Below, piece after piece: positions 22,810 to 34,880 of a DNA stretch of 64,000 bases. Numbering within the stretch: the first letter of the stretch is position 1; every line of letters begins with the position of its first letter. The notes below the pieces were generated by a model, which was given only the letters and a program-made list of their open reading frames with translations, did not search any database and had not been told where the DNA came from. A program made the position numbers and the translations under genes. The stretch comes from Nereocystis luetkeana (taxonomy: Eukaryota > Sar > Phaeophyceae > Laminariales > Laminariaceae): positions 3,286,001-3,350,000 of the forward strand of contig JARUPZ010000002.1 of the NCBI GenBank assembly GCA_031213475.1. Direction: 5' to 3'.

Positions 22810-24588
22810 GGGGCGGGACGAGAATATTCTCAGGAGCACCCGTACCGTACCACCACTGACCACAAAAGGTGCCACTAGTGTATGCTGGTATTGGCAGAAG
22901 GCCGGTTGTTTAGGGCGCGCCAAGTCAAGGCCTGCTTTGGCCTGAACATGGTTGTAATAGAACAGAGGGGGAGGTCGGTGAGGGGTCCTGACCGCGGGCT
23001 CCAATGAATACTGCCGTAGGATATTTCCTGACCACTAACTGTCGCAGCTGGACACGGGCCTGAAGTTGTACTTTAACAAAGTAGAACCTGCTGAGCCGCA
23101 CGAAGCTCGACCTCCGCAACTCAATAAACCCCGTAACGCATACGAGCCTGTTCCCGACCCGGAGGTCATTGTGCGTGGTACAGTTCATACAGCAGTAGTA
23201 CACCAGTAGTGCTGCTGCTGTAGCAGCGTACTGGAAACTTACGCGATGTCTTCTACCGTGTGAGTGAACAACAAAACTACAGCAAAGCAGATTGCAATGT
23301 CGACGACACAACAAGGACAACTGCTCGTACTACCACCGTGCCATCCACCAGCGCACACAAGTTGACCACAGTTGCAGAATACCCTGCTGCGCGAGTTCCT
23401 AGCGACAGCAATGCTATACCTTACTGTTGGTTAGGTAATACAAGGCTGCGCGTGTGTGCCGGCTGTCGCCGGCACACACGCTCGGGAAGGGGTGAAGGGG
23501 TTGAGGTGTTGAGAGGTTTTACTTCGGAGACAAATATTTTCGTGGGTGTTCAGGGGGTGGACACAATGCCAAGTGCTGGAAAATCGACGGCGCACACCCC
23601 CATGCTCCGGGGGAAAACACACACCAAAAGTCACCCCAAAACAACTTCCAGTACATAGAACGATACGATACAACCATCGGGTACCTATGCATGTGCATAC
23701 AAATACTACTGGTAGGAACGGATATGCCTGCTGCCTTTGTTGTAAAAATATGATACTTCACATGTATGATACAGCAGCGGCAGAGGAAACGAGGTTGGTG
23801 GTGGAAAGACGTCGTTGCCCTTGTCGGGCATTTTTTATTCCATCCCATTTACGAGCAAGCAATGTAGCTGCCCTTTTCAGCTCTCTCCCTCCAACGAACG
23901 TAAATCAGATCCGGGGACACACAGCGGGGGTCTCCTCCCTCCTCCCCGCTACGCTCCGTGCCTTGTATATTTTTTATCGCGAGGAGAGCACGCACAGCTG
24001 CAGGATCACACAGCTCCCCGAATTCTCAACCCATCAACAGCAAGCTGCTGGGTATATTGTAGTGCGTTTAAGATGAATCTGGCTCGGGAGCAAGCCCTGG
24101 CGTGCAGCTGCCCTGTCTTTTGCACGCTGAGCTTCAGTAGCATACACACCGATAAGAGCGAAGGACTCGTGGGATGGTTCGGTGTCGAGATCGAAGGCCG
24201 ATCTATACAGCACTACGTGATCTTGGATGAATATCAGAATCGTCACCCATCGAAACATTTTTTCCCAGGGGGTTATCCAATACCAGGTACAAACAATTCT
24301 TCCGCCTATGAGCACATTGGCCCGACTGCACACATACGTACTTCGATGCAACATTTCTTCACCCCTCTTCCACGAGTGCGTACATGTACTTGCACTTCAA
24401 GCGCTCAAGAGCAGTCTGGCTCGGATGCAAGCCCTGCTTGGCTGCTGCTCTGTTTTCTTAGCACCAAGCTCCAGAAACATACACACACCGGCGCGAGCGA
24501 AGAATCAAGAGAAATATGATTTTTGTGTCGAGATCGAAGGCCGATTTACAGCGGTACGTCGTCATGAATGCAATCCGTCGTCATATTA
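22810..24588. other. Intergenic stretch with a hairpin and diverged duplications
   Basis: No gene is supported. It contains a perfect 13-bp stem hairpin at 23451-23480 (GTGTGTGCCGGC, loop TGTC) and a SINE-core relic at 23825-24040. There is also a diverged direct duplication with a step of about 340 bp: CTGGCTCGGGAGCAAGCCCT near 24078 and CTGGCTCGGATGCAAGCCCT near 24418, both followed by GTCGAGATCGAAGGCCGAT. Confidence 0.55.
23825..24040 (-). repeat. SINE-core relic without tRNA-like head
   Basis: Read on the plus strand it has ATCCCATTTACGAGC, TCAGATCCGGGGACACACAG and a TTTTTATCGCGAGGAGAG block, matching the body of the SINEs at 35893 and 40621. No T-arm-like box follows, so the head is missing or never present. 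Confidence 0.55.
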
Positions 24589-25816
24589 CGGTGGTATCTA
24601 CGGTTTAAGAGAGCTCAGTTTAAGAGAATTTCCGGTTTAAGAGGGATCAAAACAGCCGGGCACACCCCTCTCTTAAATCGAACTGTCTTCCCTTGTGTTG
24701 AACCCACCGCATACCCCCCGCTCTCGTACAGTACAGTAGCTTAGAACTAACAACTCTCAGCACGTACAGCAGCAGCAGTAGTAAGGATAGGGTTGGGGTT
24801 TTGGCGAGGCGCAGGCGGGTCTGGGGTTGGCAGCTGGCGCAGAGCCAAGTCGGGTTTTTATGGATGTGGTGGAGGCATGGTTCCGCACAGAGGAGAGCGA
24901 CGACGTGGCGGGAGCGGTGATTGCAGATCTGTAGGATGAACTTTGTGATTTGTCGCTTTCCCAACTGAAGATAGACGACTCGAATGACGACCAGGCCGGT
25001 TCTTCGGCGGTAGACAAGGACGGCCAACGCACGAAGCCCGTGCTCTATGCGCGTCCGCCACCGCACTCTGACGTAGCTGGGCGGTTTGGGGAACTCGAAG
25101 GGGTAGCTGAGCGGTGCAACATGGCTGAGGTGTCGTACCATCTTCGAAAGGCCCAAGCTGGCCTGGATGAGCGAGGTTAGGTCAAGGAAAACAGAGCAAA
25201 CTTGCTTCGCAGACTTCGTGTAACGTTGCAGAAGCTGTCGTAATAAAGGTCTGTAGCCGAGTAGGAGAGGTGCAGGTGCTTCCGTTTCGCTGGTTGTGAG
25301 ATTCAAAGTGCTGCTGTACTGATAGCACCTCTCTGCCTTTTTTTTCTTGTCTTTTTGCTTCTGTTGTTATTGCTTTCGAGATGTGACGCGTGCGATGAGC
25401 ATGCTCTCTGTGTTCTGTTGGCCGCTACGGCCAGATGTTGGAACACCTTCTTTGACACCACAAAAGGTAATTGTGTTCTTCATGATACATGAACAAGGAG
25501 GGGCCGTGCTGGGTGTGGGGCCTGTGACGCACAAAAACTAAATGCGAACAACACAGAACATGCTCTTTCAACGCTTCGACTAGGCACCAGTGCACAAGAG
25601 TCCCTTCCGCCCCTCTTGATTTCACGCACAGAATGTCCAAAGCCCATATATTCGGTTTAACGGAGGTTTTCTAATAAACCGTTACCAGGTATAACAGAAA
25701 CCTATACTGAATCGGGTCAATAGAAAACCTCTCTTAAACCGATGTAACAGAAGGTCGGGGTTTAAGAGATGTTTCTTGGTATGGCACACCCCTCTCTTGA
25801 ACCGTAGATGCCACTG
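24589..25816 (+). mobile_element. pogo/Tigger-like DNA transposon, decayed
   Basis: The terminal inverted repeats CGGTGGTATCTACGGTTTAA (left) and CAGTGGCATCTACGGTTCAA (right, reversed) match at most positions and are flanked by TA on both sides, the target of Tc1/mariner-pogo elements. Sub-terminal CGGTTTAAGAGAG motifs recur inside both ends. At about 24858-25180 on the plus strand, an acidic open stretch (DVVEAWFRTEESDDVAGAVI, then LSLSQLKIDDSNDDQAGSSA), crossed by one in-frame TAG, resembles the acidic C-terminal tail of pogo transposases. The DDE catalytic part is absent at 1.2 kb, so it cannot move itself. The subfamily is inferred. Confidence 0.65.
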
Positions 25817-26089
25817 TACATTAAAAAAAGGTTTTCCAGGGGGTTCAAGGATACCGCCTCTTTAGCTTGAGCCACAGCTCAAATTCCTTCTCCGCCCCCA
25901 GAAGCGAAACGCCTCGGGTTTCCGCCCCAACGTCGAGCCCCGAGAGCTTCGCGGCAAATTTTTAACGTCACGGGACAGCTCACGCGGGCTTTGATTGCGC
26001 GCCGCGCAATGTATATAAAACCCCTGTTCTGGCAGGCACTGGAGTCATTCCCATTGACATACGCCAACTTTTATGAGAGTCCTCGGCAG

Positions 26090-26530
26090 ACATCGATCGA
26101 CAAAACCTACGATACCGTCATGAATTCTGAACGTAATGCGCTGATTAAGGTCTCCGACCCACCCTACTGTCACAGTGCTCACACCTCCGTCGGTGATATG
26201 TGGCGTGGGCTGACCAGGCGTCTGATAAAAAATCGTTTTGGCGCTGGTCTGTATAAGACAGATGACAAAAAATCTCGACCCCTCTCCGATGCCAAGAAAT
26301 CGACCATTTTTCAGGTTTGACATCGATCGACAAACCCAACGATTACGCCATGAACTCTGAATGAAGCGAGCTGATTAGAAGCTCCGACCCACACTAGTAT
26401 CACAGTTCTCACACTTCGGTCGGCGATATATGGCGTGGGTGGGCCAGGCGTCTACTAAAAACATATTTGGCAGCTGGTGTGTAGAAAACAGACGACAAAA
26501 ACTCTCGATTCCTCTCCGTTGGCACAAAAC
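26090..26530 (+). repeat. Diverged tandem duplication of about 240 bp
   Basis: ACATCGATCGACAAAACCTA (26090) and ACATCGATCGACAAACCCAA (26322) start two units. Both contain GTGATATGTGGCGTGGG or GCGATATATGGCGTGGG, CCAGGCGTCT and ACAGATGACAAAAA or ACAGACGACAAAAA. I recognise no product; the rest of 25817-27244 shows nothing else I can name. Confidence 0.75.
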
Positions 26531-27244
26531 AGAACTTTTTTTTTAAGTTTTGACGAAGAGCGTAGGACGCCGCGGCCAACTTCTCGCCACCTAGACCACG
26601 GATGCCGATGATACCTCCGAGGCCATAACTTTCTCTAATTGGCCTTGCCCGGTACGAAGCTCGTTGACCATGGGTGGATTACATGCCGAGATCGAAGGTC
26701 AATCGTCGCGTGACTGGGTGTGCGAGCTGCGAGCTGTGTCTTTCTTTACCTTGTTTGTGTGCGGCGTGATTTCGCGTGGTTCCCGTGGTTCCCGTTAACA
26801 CAACGATTTTACTGGAAGATGGCTTCCGTCGTTCGCGTTCTTTCAGCCATTTTGATTGGAAGATAGCTGGCGTCAACTGTCCCGTGTTATTTTACACTTG
26901 CCCTCCCCCCACGCTGCGCGCGCGCGTGTGGGTCTCTGCTCCCTGCCCGGGAACAGCCACTGGTAAAGCGACCGGAGTCTCGGCTTCCGGCGCGGGTGTC
27001 TGACATTTTTCGTCGGGTTTTAGAGCGAGCAAGTGTTTCGAATACCGCTCTCTCAGTGATCGATGGAAATGGTAAATAGGTTTATCGGAGGGATAAATAT
27101 ACACCAGGGTAACTACTTACATATATCTCACTCTCTGGGCGTGCTCGATTGGTACATCCCTGGCCTCTCAGAGCTCCCACTTGGAAATCGCCTCCGTCTA
27201 TTACTTGCTGGACCTTTCCAGCGTTTTTTTGTTCTCTCCATTTC

Positions 27245-28120
27245 TTTGGCACTTTCGGTTAATTTTCTTTTTTTTCTTCGTTCGTTTCGTGTTGTGCGTG
27301 TACTCGGAGCACGGCACCGCGGGCGAGCCCGCCGCCGTTGCGGATGTCAGCGGGTAGAGGGGGGTAGCAAGGAGCGCGGTCACCGTCTTCGTGCCAAAGG
27401 CGTCGCGTGTGCCTCGAGACACGAGGGAAGCGTGAATGGGATCTGTCTAACCTCCATTTGTGGATTTGGATAGAGCATGTGATGGTCTATAAGGGTCGTT
27501 CGGGATTGCAAGGCGAGATTCAAGCGGTGCTTATTTTTGCGACCAAGCTGAAATTCACAGAGAGAGCTACTCGTACGCAGTCTGAGTGAGTACCAACATT
27601 GTCGAGCTGGCGAACGACGGCGAAGGTAAGCGCCGGGCTTAACTCGAGGCGGGCGACGGGGCTCACAGTGACAGAGAGTGAGGAAAGCTTTATCTCGACC
27701 GAATCGGTGGCGAGGTGGTCGCGAAAGGGGTGGGCGGCGTACGAGGCTGCGAAAAGCTCTCCGCTGTTCGATTTTTTTTTCTTCAATCCGTGCAAGGTGT
27801 TCTAATCAGGCAGAAAATTATTACATGAGAGGGGACGGGGATTTTTTTGTCTTTCCGATTTTTTCGGCTTCGTTTTCATCGTTTTTGCGGTGTTGCTGTG
27901 CCGTGCTGTACTTTCTCTTTCGTACATATGGTAGAGCATATCAAAAGAAGAAAATAAATACCCTAGTTGGGGTATGTCCATCCGTACGGTATGTGAGCGA
28001 GTGTGGCGGGCGGAACCGCCCGCGACGCGAAGCGTATGTGGCGTCCGAGCTGTTTTCTCCTGAAGCATCACGGCGGGAGCCTCTTGGCATTATCAAGTCG
28101 CCAAGTTGCCACTAGAATCG
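27245..28120 (+). repeat. Left arm of a long inverted repeat flanking Copia-2
   Basis: Landmarks in order are TTTGGCACTTTCGGTTAATT, GTGCCTCGAGACACGAGGGA, AAGGGTCGTTCGGGATTGCA, CGACCGAATCGGTGGCGAGG, TTACATGAGAGGGGACGGGG and CATTATCAAGTCGCCAA. The same landmarks occur in reverse complement and reverse order at 35735-36895. No protein is recognised. Confidence 0.8.
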
Positions 28121-28161
28121 TAAAAAAAAAACAACATTCAATTGTTGGCCTCTGCCCGCTT

Positions 28162-28410
28162 TGTTCGTTTGGATCGTTCCAGCAGCGACGGTTACAAGTT
28201 CTAGAGGGTTGCGTATATCTTCGCAGGCGTTAGTGTGGATTTTGCCGTGTGTTCATGAGGAGATGAGGAGACTTCAAGCACTCCGTTCTCCGCTCCGAGC
28301 TGCGAGCTAGGCTCCGCTCTCTCTTTCCTCTGTCCTCTAATACAACGAATATAAAGAATTTCATCAGACCACATGGTGGTCGGGGCATCCAGGTTTGGAC
28401 GCTACGAACA
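28162..28410 (+). repeat. 5' LTR of Copia-2
   Basis: TGTTCGTTTGGATCGTTCCA to CTACGAACA. Polyadenylation-like features (ATACAACGAATATAAAG) lie near its end. It matches 34881-35124 with scattered substitutions and small length differences. Confidence 0.9.
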
Positions 28411-28958
28411 CACTACAGGTAGTGACATGAACGTTTGAGGTCTGGTACCAGAAGCCAAGATGCCTTCGGAGAGGTCGGCTCAAGAGGAGCACGATTGTCC
28501 AGGTGAAGTTCAAGATCTGAGGCGCGAGGTAAAGCTCGCCATTGAGCACAGTCAGGCGTCGGTGATGAACGCCACGAGGGGCATGATGGCCGAGTTCACG
28601 GGGAACAGCGGCCGATCGGAGTCCGGCAGCGCTGAGGGCAGCGCTGCTGTTGGGCAGATCCCGCGTGGGATAGTGCCCGTTGCTGTGAGAGATACCCCTG
28701 CTGCTGCTGTAGGCATGGCACGGGATATAGCAGCAGAACAAGAGACAAGATTTGCGCGAGGACGCCTCGCCAGGTTTGGGAGGGACTGGGCGCGGAGGAA
28801 CTGTGTTGCCTGTCGAGGTTGGCCCACCGAGGGGTCAGCCAGACCAGCCTGGGGGGACTGGAGAATGGGGTGCATACCCTGACTGTGAGCTGGGTGGTCG
28901 ATTTGATCTACCTCTCTCGCGCCATTTGGCAGTGAAACATACTCCTGTGCCATCGTTT

Positions 28959-29066
28959 ATTACAGGGGACCATAGTTAGTAGGACCAAATATTGTTAGTA
29001 GAAATGGCTAAATATATAGGTTTTTACGTATACCACAGGTCCTATTAACTATGGTCCCCCGTAATA
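28959..29066. repeat. GGGGGACCATAG-type MITE-like element, copy 2, in Copia-2
   Basis: Ends TATTACAGGGGACCATAGTT and AACTATGGTCCCCCGTAATA; the core is in the opposite orientation to copy 1 (GGACCAAATATTGTTAGTAG). It lies inside the Copia-2 internal region. Confidence 0.85.
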
Positions 29067-29259
29067 GTGGGCTGAAGCCTGAGTTCAATCCCTGGACAAG
29101 AGACGCTCGATATTACGCCAAAGGAGTACGAGGTTTCTTGTCTGCCTTTGTGTCGGATCCACCGCAGTACATTCCCGTACGTAAAGGGAATTGGACACAG
29201 AGAACTCGATGCTTGTCGCTAGGGGGGGTTTAGCCGCAAAAGTGTGCACATGCACACAC

Positions 29260-29611
29260 TGGCGTGGAATTTCCTGTCGACTGCCCTCAAAAGCAAGAGC
29301 GACAAGAGCACTTTGCACCGGTGTACCTCCCCGAGGCAAGCGTGGGACGCTCTCCTCGCGTGGTACGGCCCTTAAACGGCGGGGGCCAAGTCGGGCCTCT
29401 CGAGACTCCTAAATAGCTTCAATGTAGCACCGGGGAACAACCCGCTCGAGAGCTATTTAGGCGTCTCCAGAGGTCCGACTTGGCCCCCGTCGTTTGAGGG
29501 CCGTACCGCGCAAGGAGAGCGTCCAACGCTTGCCTCGGCGAGGAACACCTGTGCAAAATGCTCTTGTCGCTCTTGCTTTTGAGGGCAGTCGACAGGACAT
29601 TTCACGCCAGC
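29260..29611. repeat. Large imperfect palindrome, arms about 160 bp, within Copia-2
   Basis: The left arm TGGCGTGGAATTTCCTGTCG ... CTCCTAAATAGCT pairs with the right arm AGCTATTTAGGCGTCT ... CGACAGGACATTTCACGCCA around a 32-base spacer (29419-29450). Arms differ at scattered sites. Next to it, 29619-29710 is an inverted copy of part of the same element's RNase H region. Confidence 0.85.
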
Positions 29612-29799
29612 CAACGCTATGGCCTCCTGGTTATCCTCGAAAACCCGAACACATGATCCGCTTAGCTCTGGACAAATAAACGACAACACCGCGCCCGTAA
29701 AAACAGGCAACGCGGCTCCTCCGCGTCCAAGTCAAAACCCCACGTCACGACGAGACTATGGGTTCCTCTCAAGGGGGCGGGGGGACCCTCACCGTTCCC

Positions 29800-30241
29800 T
29801 GGATGGTGGATGAGCTGGACGACGGTCTGGCTCACTTGGACGACCTCGATCTGGACGCGTTTATGCAGGAGCGAACACAGCAGGTTTTTCGTCGCCGGCC
29901 TCTCGCCGGCGGCAGGTACCTGCTGTGTGCGCTCCAGCATAAACGCGTCCAGGACGAGGTCGTTCAAGCGAGCCAGACCGTCGTCCAGCTCATCCACCAT
30001 CGTCGCCGGCCTCTCGCCGGCGGCAGGTACCTGCTGTGTGCGCTCCGGCATTAACGCGCCAAGGTCAAAAACCCCACGTCACGCAACCTGGACGCGTTTA
30101 TGCACGAGCGCACACAGCAGGTACCTGCCGCCGGCGAGAGGCCGGCGACGAAAAACCTGATGTGTGCGCTCCTGCATAGACGCGTCCAAGGCCGAGGTCG
30201 TTCAAGTGAGCCAGACCGTCGTCCAGCTCATCCACCATCGA
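29800..30241. repeat. Interleaved palindromic modules within Copia-2
   Basis: The module GATGAGCTGGACGACGGTCT ... GACGCGTTTATGCAGGAGCG ... GGTACCTGCTGTGTGCGCTC appears forward and reversed several times, separated by short GCCGGCCTCTCGCCGGCGGC hairpins. A third, forward copy lies at 32320-32480. Confidence 0.8.
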
Positions 30242-32319
30242 ACCTCTCAAGACGCCTGAATAGCTTTAGGATAGCGCCGGGGAGCAACCCGCTCGAGGAG
30301 ACGGGCAGGATCGAGGATCTTGCCGCGGAAAGGCGCAACGCAGGAACGTCAGTAGACGACCACATGCTGTACACCTGTACACCATCTTTATTGACGCTAT
30401 GCCTGCCGAATACGAGGTGGAGGCTCGGAACCTGGCATCGCGTGACAGCATCGGCCGTGATGACATCATCAAGGCTGTTCGAGAGCGGCGACACCGACTT
30501 TCTGGAAACAGGAAGAAGGGGTCCAACGCTGGCCACGCAGGCCATGCTATGTACGCCGGCGGCGGTGGCGGTGGCGGTAGTCGCGGACAGGGTGGGGGTA
30601 ATGGCGGAGAAAAAGGCGGACGGCGACGACAGCCTGGACGAGGTGGAAAAGGCACCAACGAGGACGGTGGTGGCTCGGCCGCGGCTGCTGGTAGCGATGG
30701 CAAGTGTCATAGGTGTGGCAAGGAGGGCCATTGGAGGAGCGACTGCACGGCGAAGCTATGCAGCCGATGCCAAGGACGGGGGCACTCTGCCGATGCCTGT
30801 CCCACGCCCACGGACCGATGCAGTCGATGCAACGGACGGGGGCACGCTGCTGATGTCTGCCCCTCATCGAAAGAAGAAGCTGTCATGGCGGTGGCGAGCG
30901 AGGTTGGGGCAAGGGACGACGACCAAGAGAAAGGTACGGTCCAGGCCTCAGCTTTTAAGGCGGAGGAGACAGGCAAGTACGGTGAAGGTTCGGGGGAAGG
31001 GGAGCCTGCTTGGCAGGTAGGAGACGAGGCATGGATACGTGATAGTGGTGCGTCTACTCACATGACGCCCTCAGCGGATTGCATGATCAACTATAGAGAA
31101 TGCAACCTGGAACTGCGAATCGCCGATGGGTCCACTCGATCGATCGAAGGTTACGGTGACATAAGCGTTGTCTTTCGGTCCGGAAACGGTCTCGTGCAAG
31201 CGCTACTTACGAACGCTGCGCACGACGTGCCGGATCTCTGCTACCACCTATTATCCCTGCCCACTATCGTCAAAAACGGCCACACTTTCGAAGGGCGCCC
31301 CACGGGGGTTGGAGCCAGGCTCAAGTCAGAGCGTTCGATCGTGTTTCCGCTGAGTGGGACCCTTTGCAGGCTGTACAGCTACCGGGTCGACCGCAGTGGT
31401 GGGGGAACTGCCTGTGCTGTACTCGCCGCGGGGCAACTGCCCCACAAGTCTGCGATCAACATCAATGACTTCCACTGCGCGGCTGGACACTCCCACGAGG
31501 TATTACTCCGCAAGACCGCGGAGCAGCGAGGGATTGTCCTCGAGGGAGAGCTGCTGGAAAGCAGAGGGTGCTCCATGGCGAGGGGTCTCCGCAAAGGTAT
31601 CAAGCAGTCCACACACACACACACGAGCAGATAAGAAGCTTGGGAGGCGCGGAATTGTTCGAGCAGTTCCTTGCGGATTCTCGTGCAGACGGTTACCCTT
31701 CTACTGTGGTAATCGTCCGATCTGATGGAGGTGGCGAATTCCGCGGGGGCAAGTTTGGCGACCTGTGTAGATCACGAGGGATCAAGCAGGAATTCACGAC
31801 GGCCGACAGTCCCCAATTCAATGGAGTAGCACAGCGCGCGCTGGGTTTGATCGAGACGGCCGTAATGGCGGGTCGAATCCAGGCTCCTGAGTTTTTCCCC
31901 GGCGCGCAACTCCCGGCCATTGCGTCGTTGTGGGCGGAAGCGTTCCACTGGGCGTGTGACGCCTTGAACCGCATAGCAACGACAGCTAACCCTGGGAGCA
32001 AGTCGCCGCATGAGATGTGGCATGGTAGCTCCCCCTCGGTAGTACTACTACCTTTTCTCAAGCCTGGCTACTGCAAGGTGAAGAGGGAAAACAAGGCACA
32101 GGCACAAGCGCAAGAGTGCTTTTACCTTGGTCCTGCACCCAACTACCCCCGAGACTCAGTACGAGTATTGACGAGGCAACGCACTGTGCAAATCACACGA
32201 AATGTCACCTGGCAACGCGTGTCGCCTGCACCACCTGCACCTGCCCAGGCGAATGACTCCATATCTACGGAAAAGGGGGGGGCCGAGGCGGACGACGCGA
32301 GCACGTCGGATCGAGGTGG

Positions 32320-32480
32320 TGGGGGGGGTGGCGGATGAGCTGGACGACGGTCTGGCTCACTTGAACGACTTCGACGGGACGTGGGGTTTTGACCTGGACG
32401 CGTTTATGCAGGAGGGCACCCAGCAGGTACCTGCCGCCGGCGAGGCCGGCGACGAAAAACCCTAGACGATGGGTTCGTCT
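32320..32480 (+). repeat. Second-site copy of the palindromic module
   Basis: GGCGGATGAGCTGGACGACG, GTTTTGACCTGGACGCGTTT and AGCAGGTACCTGCCGCCGGC repeat the 29.8-30.2 kb module. It lies between the integrase and reverse-transcriptase parts of Copia-2 and is followed by ATGGGTTCGTCTCAAGGGGG, also found near 29760. Confidence 0.8.
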
Positions 32481-34707
32481 CAAGGGGGTGCCATGGACGC
32501 CTCCTCGGTCTCGGCAGGGAGGGCCGAAAGCGACCCGGGTGTAGCCTCAGCCTCCGAAACCGGCCAACGGAACGGTGAGGGTCCCCCCGCGATCCTGTCG
32601 GGCAGGCCAGCACACGAGCTGAGCAGCTGGGGACGGCTCCCTCCAACAGTACGGGGCCGGACCCGGGGTCAGAGCCAACGCCTAGAGGGTGAACCTGCTG
32701 TGCACCAGCTAAGTATGGATAAAGGAGCCGCAGACGCACTGCTTGTGGCAGCGTGCGAGTGGTCGACGACGCCTGGGAGTATCCTGAATCGTACGTCACG
32801 GACGACGGAGGACGCAGTGGCCTTGATGGCCGGAGGACCTGCTGTGGAGAATAAAGGGAAGTTGAGCGTGTGCATGCTGAGTGGTTTCCCGGAAGACGTA
32901 GAACAGCCCCCGCAGTCCGTAGCAGATGTAGAGTTCCCAGTATAAAGCGGCGTGGCACGAGGCCATGCAAATTGAGTTGGACGGACACGAAACGACCGGT
33001 ACGTACGAAGCCGTGACACCGCCACAAGGGCGGAAACATGTAGGTGCGAGGTGGGTGTTTACCTACAAGACGGATAAGGATGGCCTGATAGTAAAGACAA
33101 AGGCCAGACTTGTGGCTAAGGGTTTTAGCCAGGTGCAGGATGTAACACTTTGGAACGTTTGCACCAACTCCCTCGTCAGCGTCAGTTAAACTTCTGGCGG
33201 CTGTTGCCAACGAATATGGTCTGAAGATCTTTCATCTAGACGTCGCACAAGCTTTTGTTCGCGCGAAACTTCTAGCCGAGATATACATGAAACTGCCCGG
33301 TGGGTGTGGTGACATGTCAGGAAGGCTGGTCCGCTTGAACATATCACTGTATGGTCTAAAGCAGAGCGGACGGCAGTGGGCCGGACTATTGGTAGATACG
33401 GTGGTAGAGTACGGTATGGAGCAGTGTAGGTCTGACCCGTGTGTGTCGCATGGTTGTGGACGGCAAGGTAGAACTGATCATGGCGGTTCATGCAGATGAC
33501 ATCGTGATCGCAGGATCGGACGAGACATGCAGAGATTTCCATGCCGCGCTAGTTACGAAGTTCCCCACAAACAACCTCAGCGACCTGACTTGGTATACTG
33601 GTTGTGCTTTCAAACTCGACTGGAAATTGGGGATATTGGAGATTGTGCAGAAGGCGTTTATTGAGAGCATACTGAATCGTTTAGGTGTTAACTCATCCTC
33701 TGACATCCCCGCGACCCCCGGTGTGGAACTAGGTCCAAGAGAGGAGGGCGAACTTGGAGGAGACTGGCCGTGCACGGAGGCTGTGGGCAGCTTGATGTGG
33801 CTGTCGACCATGACGAACGAGGCAGGACATCTCGAACGCTGTGCGTGCTGTGGCGCGCCACTCCCACAACCCAACGGAGAGGCACTGGAAGGCAGTTTTG
33901 AAGATTAAGGCTTACCTCCATGGGACCAGGTTTATGGGATTGACTTTTGTGCGGGGCTCGGGATTGGATTAGACTGCGTATAGTGATGCTGATTATGCTG
34001 GTAAGTCGAACGATAGACGCTCGGTATCGGGGACGGTAATTACCCTAGGGGGTGCGGCCGTCAGTTGGGCAAGTAGCACGCAGAGGTGTGTTACGTTGTC
34101 GACAGCAGAAGCAGAGTATGTCGCCCTGGGTGAAGGGGTGAAGGAAGCTTTGTTTACGGGCGCGGTGTTGTCGTTCATTTGTCCAGAGCTCAGCGGATCA
34201 TGTGTTCGGGTTTTCGAGGATAACCAGGGGGCCATAGCGTTGGCTGAGAACCCTCTTAGTTCTGCGCGGAGTAAGCATATTGACGTGCGTTATCCTTTTG
34301 TCAGAGAGCTACTTCGTGCTAAGATCGACATTCAGTTAGTCGCCTCGGAAGAACAGCACGCGGATATTTTGACGGAATCCCTTGTTGCGACCCCTTTCAA
34401 GTCTCATCGTAGGTTCTTGTGGAATCTGCCTTTGGAGGGTGCATAAGAGGGTATGATCATTATTCGATGAGTACCATGTTTGAGTGATGCGAGGAATAAT
34501 TTGTCAGGTCGCCAACCCTGCGCTACTTTGAGGGGCATGGGGGAGTAGGGCACAGCTTGGCATTTTATTTTCTGGCCATGGTCATCGTTTGGAGTGCGGC
34601 CGCTGTTTCAATTGCAATGGTTTGGAGTATATATGCCATACAGGGAGTTTTGACCCTGTGGCCGGGTTTTCTCCTGCGGGGCTGTCGTTGGCTGTTCGTA
34701 GGTCCTG

Positions 34708-34825
34708 TTACGGGGGAACATATTAAATACCTGGTAGGACCTACGGTACACACAAAAACCTACATATTTCGCTATTTTTACTATATTAACAATATTTGGC
34801 CCTATTTACTATGGTCCCCCGGAAT
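34708..34825. repeat. GGGGGACCATAG-type MITE-like element, copy 3, in Copia-2
   Basis: Ends TTACGGGGGAACATATTAAA and TACTATGGTCCCCCGGAATA. It carries a small internal insert, ACCTGGTAGG. It lies just upstream of the Copia-2 3' LTR. Confidence 0.8.
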
Positions 34826-34880
34826 AGCAAGTCGTGAATATCGCTTCGGTCTCGTCACTGCTGTGAAGAGCCAGGGAGGG

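Noticed and set aside
22319-22945. Plus-strand poly-Val/poly-Leu open frames
   Set aside because: They are translations of the GTT microsatellite in different frames.
24647-25306. 219-codon minus-strand open frame
   Set aside because: It runs opposite the transposase-like stretch of the pogo/Tigger-like element and shows no motif.
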